A stretch of 64,000 nucleotides of DNA, taken from positions 396,288 to 460,287 of the forward strand of contig JAWKWE010000005.1 of assembly GCA_041397645.1 (NCBI GenBank). The letters run 5' to 3'. Below are positions 62,301 to 64,000 of this stretch, piece by piece (position 1 is the first letter of the stretch; the number at the start of each line of letters is the position of its first letter). The translations under genes and the position numbers were made by a program. The notes beneath the pieces are model-generated. The model was not told the origin of the DNA. It made no database searches and was given only the letters and a program-made list of their open reading frames with translations. The stretch comes from Hyphomicrobiaceae bacterium. GTDB lineage: Bacteria > Pseudomonadota > Alphaproteobacteria > Rhizobiales > Hyphomicrobiaceae.

Positions 62301-62313
62301 TCCGGCTTTTGGC

Positions 62314-62934
62314 TCAGGCGGCGGTCAGGCGTCGCCAGATGGCGGCGGCCTCCTCCTCCGGAACCTCATCATGATCGCCACAATCGAGGCGCAGGTCGGC
62401 GTCCCCGAAGGCGGCGTCCACGAAGGCGCAGTGATGCGGGCGGGCCGCATCGGCATGGGCATGGGGGCGGAAGTGGCGGCAGGTTACGCACATCCGCTGG
62501 ACCGGGATCGCGCGGGCCTGTTGCAGCGCACGGATCAGGTGAACGAGCGTGCGCAACAGGCTGGCCCGTTCCGATTCCGGCAGCGCGTCGAGTGCGGCCT
62601 GAAAGTCCTCGGGGGCTGATGGCAGGGTCTCGGCCAGCGCCTTGCCGTCTTCGGTCGCCACGACGAGTCGCGCACGCCCGTCCTGTGCGTCACGCTGCCG
62701 AGCGGCGAGGCCCTTGCTGATCAGGGAGGAGACCGAGTCACTGAGGCTCGCGGGCGAAACGCCCAGATGCGCTGCCAGATCGCCCGGTCGCATCGGCCGG
62801 TTCGCGATCCGCGTCAGGATTTCAGCCTGCGCCGGGTTGAGAGCTGCGCCAGAGCCCGCCTGCCATTGTCCCGCGCGCAAGAGCGCCGCGATTCGGCCAA
62901 ATCCGAAAACGATCTGATCTGTCTGGTTGGGCAT
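62314..62934 (-). CDS. MarR family regulator with Cys/His-rich C-terminal tail
   Basis: 206-aa MarR-type regulator. The winged helix (LNPAQAEILTRIANRPMRPG, LAAHLGVSPASLSDSVSSLI, KGLAARQRDAQDGRARLV) covers residues 30-105. The last 60 residues hold MCVTCRHFRPHAHAD, HHCAFVD and RLDCGDH, four cysteines and several histidines that could bind metal or sense redox state. It probably controls the thiol and heme genes around it. The 94-base gap to 63028 has an A/T-rich promoter-like part around 62950. Confidence 0.85.
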   Translation of the reverse strand: MPNQTDQIVFGFGRIAALLRAGQWQAGSGAALNPAQAEILTRIANRPMRPGDLAAHLGVSPASLSDSVSSLISKGLAARQRDAQDGRARLVVATEDGKALAETLPSAPEDFQAALDALPESERASLLRTLVHLIRALQQARAIPVQRMCVTCRHFRPHAHADAARPHHCAFVDAAFGDADLRLDCGDHDEVPEEEAAAIWRRLTAA

Positions 62935-63028
62935 GGGTAACCTCCATGCCTCTTATTATTAGGAATCCTAAATAAAAGCAAGCGCAAACTTTCATGCTGC
63001 GCACGGCGGCTTTCGGCCCTTGCACCGC

Positions 63029-63310
63029 TCAAGCGCCCGGGCGCACAACTGCTTGCCTAATCCGGATCGGAAAGGCCGCGCGCTTCAAAACTGTGCCCCG
63101 ATCATCGACAACCAGGCGCAGAGCCCGCCCCTCGTAGTGAAAAGTCAACCGGTAGCGGCCTTCATCATCGCCCACGCCCGTCTCGCTGCGCGAGGTGATC
63201 GTTCCACTGCGCATCTTGTCCCGAACCCCCTCCTCGGTCAGTCCGAAGGCTTCGGCCAGCACGCGGGCGGTGACGACAAAACCGTCGCCGCTGCGCTCGA
63301 CCTCGGTCAC
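63029..63310 (-). CDS. DUF6522 family protein
   Basis: 93-aa protein (DGFVVTARVLAEAFGLTEEG, TSRSETGVGDDEGRYRLTFH, YEGRALRLVVDDRG) that matches the DUF6522 family as I remember it. The first half resembles a small DNA- or ligand-binding domain. It overlaps the heme-protein gene by four bases. In Rhodobacterales it keeps company with respiratory and stress genes; function unknown. Confidence 0.75.
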   Translation of the reverse strand: MTEVERSGDGFVVTARVLAEAFGLTEEGVRDKMRSGTITSRSETGVGDDEGRYRLTFHYEGRALRLVVDDRGTVLKRAAFPIRIRQAVVRPGA

Positions 63311-63540
63311 GACACGCCCTTCCAGTAGTCGTTGGCCGCCGCAACGGTGGCGAAATGCGTCGCAACGACCTGGCTCACGGCGATCAGCGCATCCGCATCC
63401 TCGGCATAATCCGGGCGCAACCGGTCGCGCACTTCCGCATCGGGCTGGGTCAACTTGACCGCGACGCGCGCCATCTTGACGGCCAGGTCATAGCCCTCCT
63501 GAGGGGTTGCGGTCTTCAGGGTGGGGAGCCATACGGTCAT
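63307..63540 (-). CDS. Hexameric tyrosine-coordinated heme protein (HTHP)
   Basis: 77-aa small heme protein. WLPTLKTATPQEGYDLAVKM, RVAVKLTQPDAEVRDRLRPD and YAEDADALIAVSQVVATHFA agree with the HTHP family, where a tyrosine ligates heme and the hexamer shows peroxidase- or catalase-like activity. It overlaps the CcoS reading frame by 53 bases at its start. It may protect against peroxide during respiration. Confidence 0.85.
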   Translation of the reverse strand: MTVWLPTLKTATPQEGYDLAVKMARVAVKLTQPDAEVRDRLRPDYAEDADALIAVSQVVATHFATVAAANDYWKGVS

Positions 63541-63703
63541 CTGTTCTTCCTTCCGATTCAGGTGGGTTGAGCGTTTCGATAACGCGCCAGGCGTTGCCGT
63601 CGGGATCGTCGAACTGGCCGTGACGCATCGCCCAGAAAAACGCGCCCAGCCCGACCAAGCCCATGCCGAGCGACAGCGGGATGAGGATCAGCAACGCGGT
63701 CAC
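63488..63703 (-). CDS. ccoS: cbb3-type cytochrome oxidase assembly protein CcoS
   Basis: 71-aa membrane protein. The single helix (LLILIPLSLGMGLVGLGAFF) followed by WAMRHGQFDDPDGNAWRVI is the CcoS signature; CcoS helps insert cofactors into cbb3 oxidase. It starts at GTG, overlapping the upstream gene's TGA. The last 18 codons run on into the HTHP gene and are probably unimportant. No other cco gene is visible; they could lie to the right. Confidence 0.88.
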   Translation of the reverse strand: MTALLILIPLSLGMGLVGLGAFFWAMRHGQFDDPDGNAWRVIETLNPPESEGRTDDRMAPHPEDRNPSGGL

Positions 63704-64000
63704 GGGCTATTCTCCGCGATTGCGCACCAGGCGTGCCATGTGCCGTGACCGAGCACGGGAAAGACGAAGATCAGCGCAACAAGCCCGGTGGCCGCCGACA
63801 GCGCCATGCCGGCCGCGACGATGGCCCCCCAGGCGACGCAGGGGCCAAGGTTCTGTGTCGTGGTCGAAAGGCTGAGCCCCATCGCGGTCAGCGCGTCGCG
63901 CCTCTCGGCCATCAGCATCGGCACGGAAAACAGGCTGAGCGCAAAGGCGAAGGCGGCAAACAGCCCGCCGACCGCGGTGCCGACGATCAAAAGCGCCCAT
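63700..64000 (-). CDS. DUF2189-type membrane protein, partial
   Basis: C-terminal 99 codons of a polytopic membrane protein; the frame stays open to the window edge, so the start is missing. The visible part has helices AVGGLFAAFAFALSLFSVPM and GATGLVALIFVFPVLG-like SAATGLVALIFVFPVLGHG, joined by ERRDALTAMGLSLSTTTQNL. This resembles DUF2189 proteins found near respiratory genes. Four-base overlap with ccoS suggests an operon. Confidence 0.78.
   Translation of the reverse strand, partial: WALLIVGTAVGGLFAAFAFALSLFSVPMLMAERRDALTAMGLSLSTTTQNLGPCVAWGAIVAAGMALSAATGLVALIFVFPVLGHGTWHAWCAIAENSP

Overview
The window comes from an alphaproteobacterium and has four blocks. The opening 10.6 kb is housekeeping sequence of moderate GC by eye. 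It holds a queuosine/7-deazaguanine trio (queE, queD, queF), then a mostly minus-strand run of pirin, a metallo-beta-lactamase-fold hydrolase, tatD, metG, holB, tmk, a D-Ala-D-Ala carboxypeptidase and rlpA, ending at a tRNA-Ser(UGA) gene at 10621-10710. The tatD-metG-holB-tmk-dac-rlpA order and the protein sequences suggest Hyphomicrobiales or a neighbouring order. This is inference from family knowledge; no search was run.

Between the tRNA and about 18.5 kb lies a defence-type island. It has a three-Cys-motif DUF5131 (Gp37/Gp68) protein with its TcmP partner, facing a complete type I restriction-modification operon (hsdR, hsdM, hsdS). A fourth, translationally coupled gene in that operon encodes a HEPN-like protein with an R-x4-H motif.

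From about 18.7 to 59.8 kb there is a nearly complete, GC-rich tailed-phage prophage. Its left end is a serine-recombinase cassette (small ORF, DUF2924, recombinase, HTH protein, each overlapping the next by 4 nt). Then come a large unrecognised 735-aa protein, a Com-like zinc finger whose downstream neighbour has a hairpin against its start codon, and a replication/recombination module (ATPase, SF2 helicase, RecB-like nuclease, primase-helicase, RuvC-like resolvase). Two DNA methyltransferases follow. The head module is terminase, gpW, portal, a protease-capsid fusion, DUF2190 and joining proteins. The tail module has a lambda G/GT-type -1 frameshift site before the tape measure gene, then DUF2460, DUF2163, NlpC/P60 and a TIM-barrel tip protein, an order known from gene transfer agents. 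The lysis module is a membrane protein, an M15 peptidase and overlapping spanins. An A/T-richer cargo gene interrupts the head-tail genes. The primase-helicase gene, and probably one upstream gene, carry single-base frameshifts at short homopolymer runs.

The last 4 kb (60.0-64.0 kb) is a GC-rich minus-strand cluster: MOSC protein, CPGC redoxin, exported protein, small CxxC redoxin, MarR regulator with a Cys/His-rich tail, DUF6522, hexameric tyrosine-coordinated heme protein, CcoS, and a membrane protein cut by the window edge. It looks like Rhodobacterales material rather than a return to the left flank, so the right boundary of the acquired DNA may lie outside the window. The most rewarding targets are the Com/hairpin pair, the HEPN gene in the restriction operon, the 735-aa protein, the cargo gene, the two-frame methyltransferase 3' half and the palindrome-rich region at 32.2-32.4 kb.
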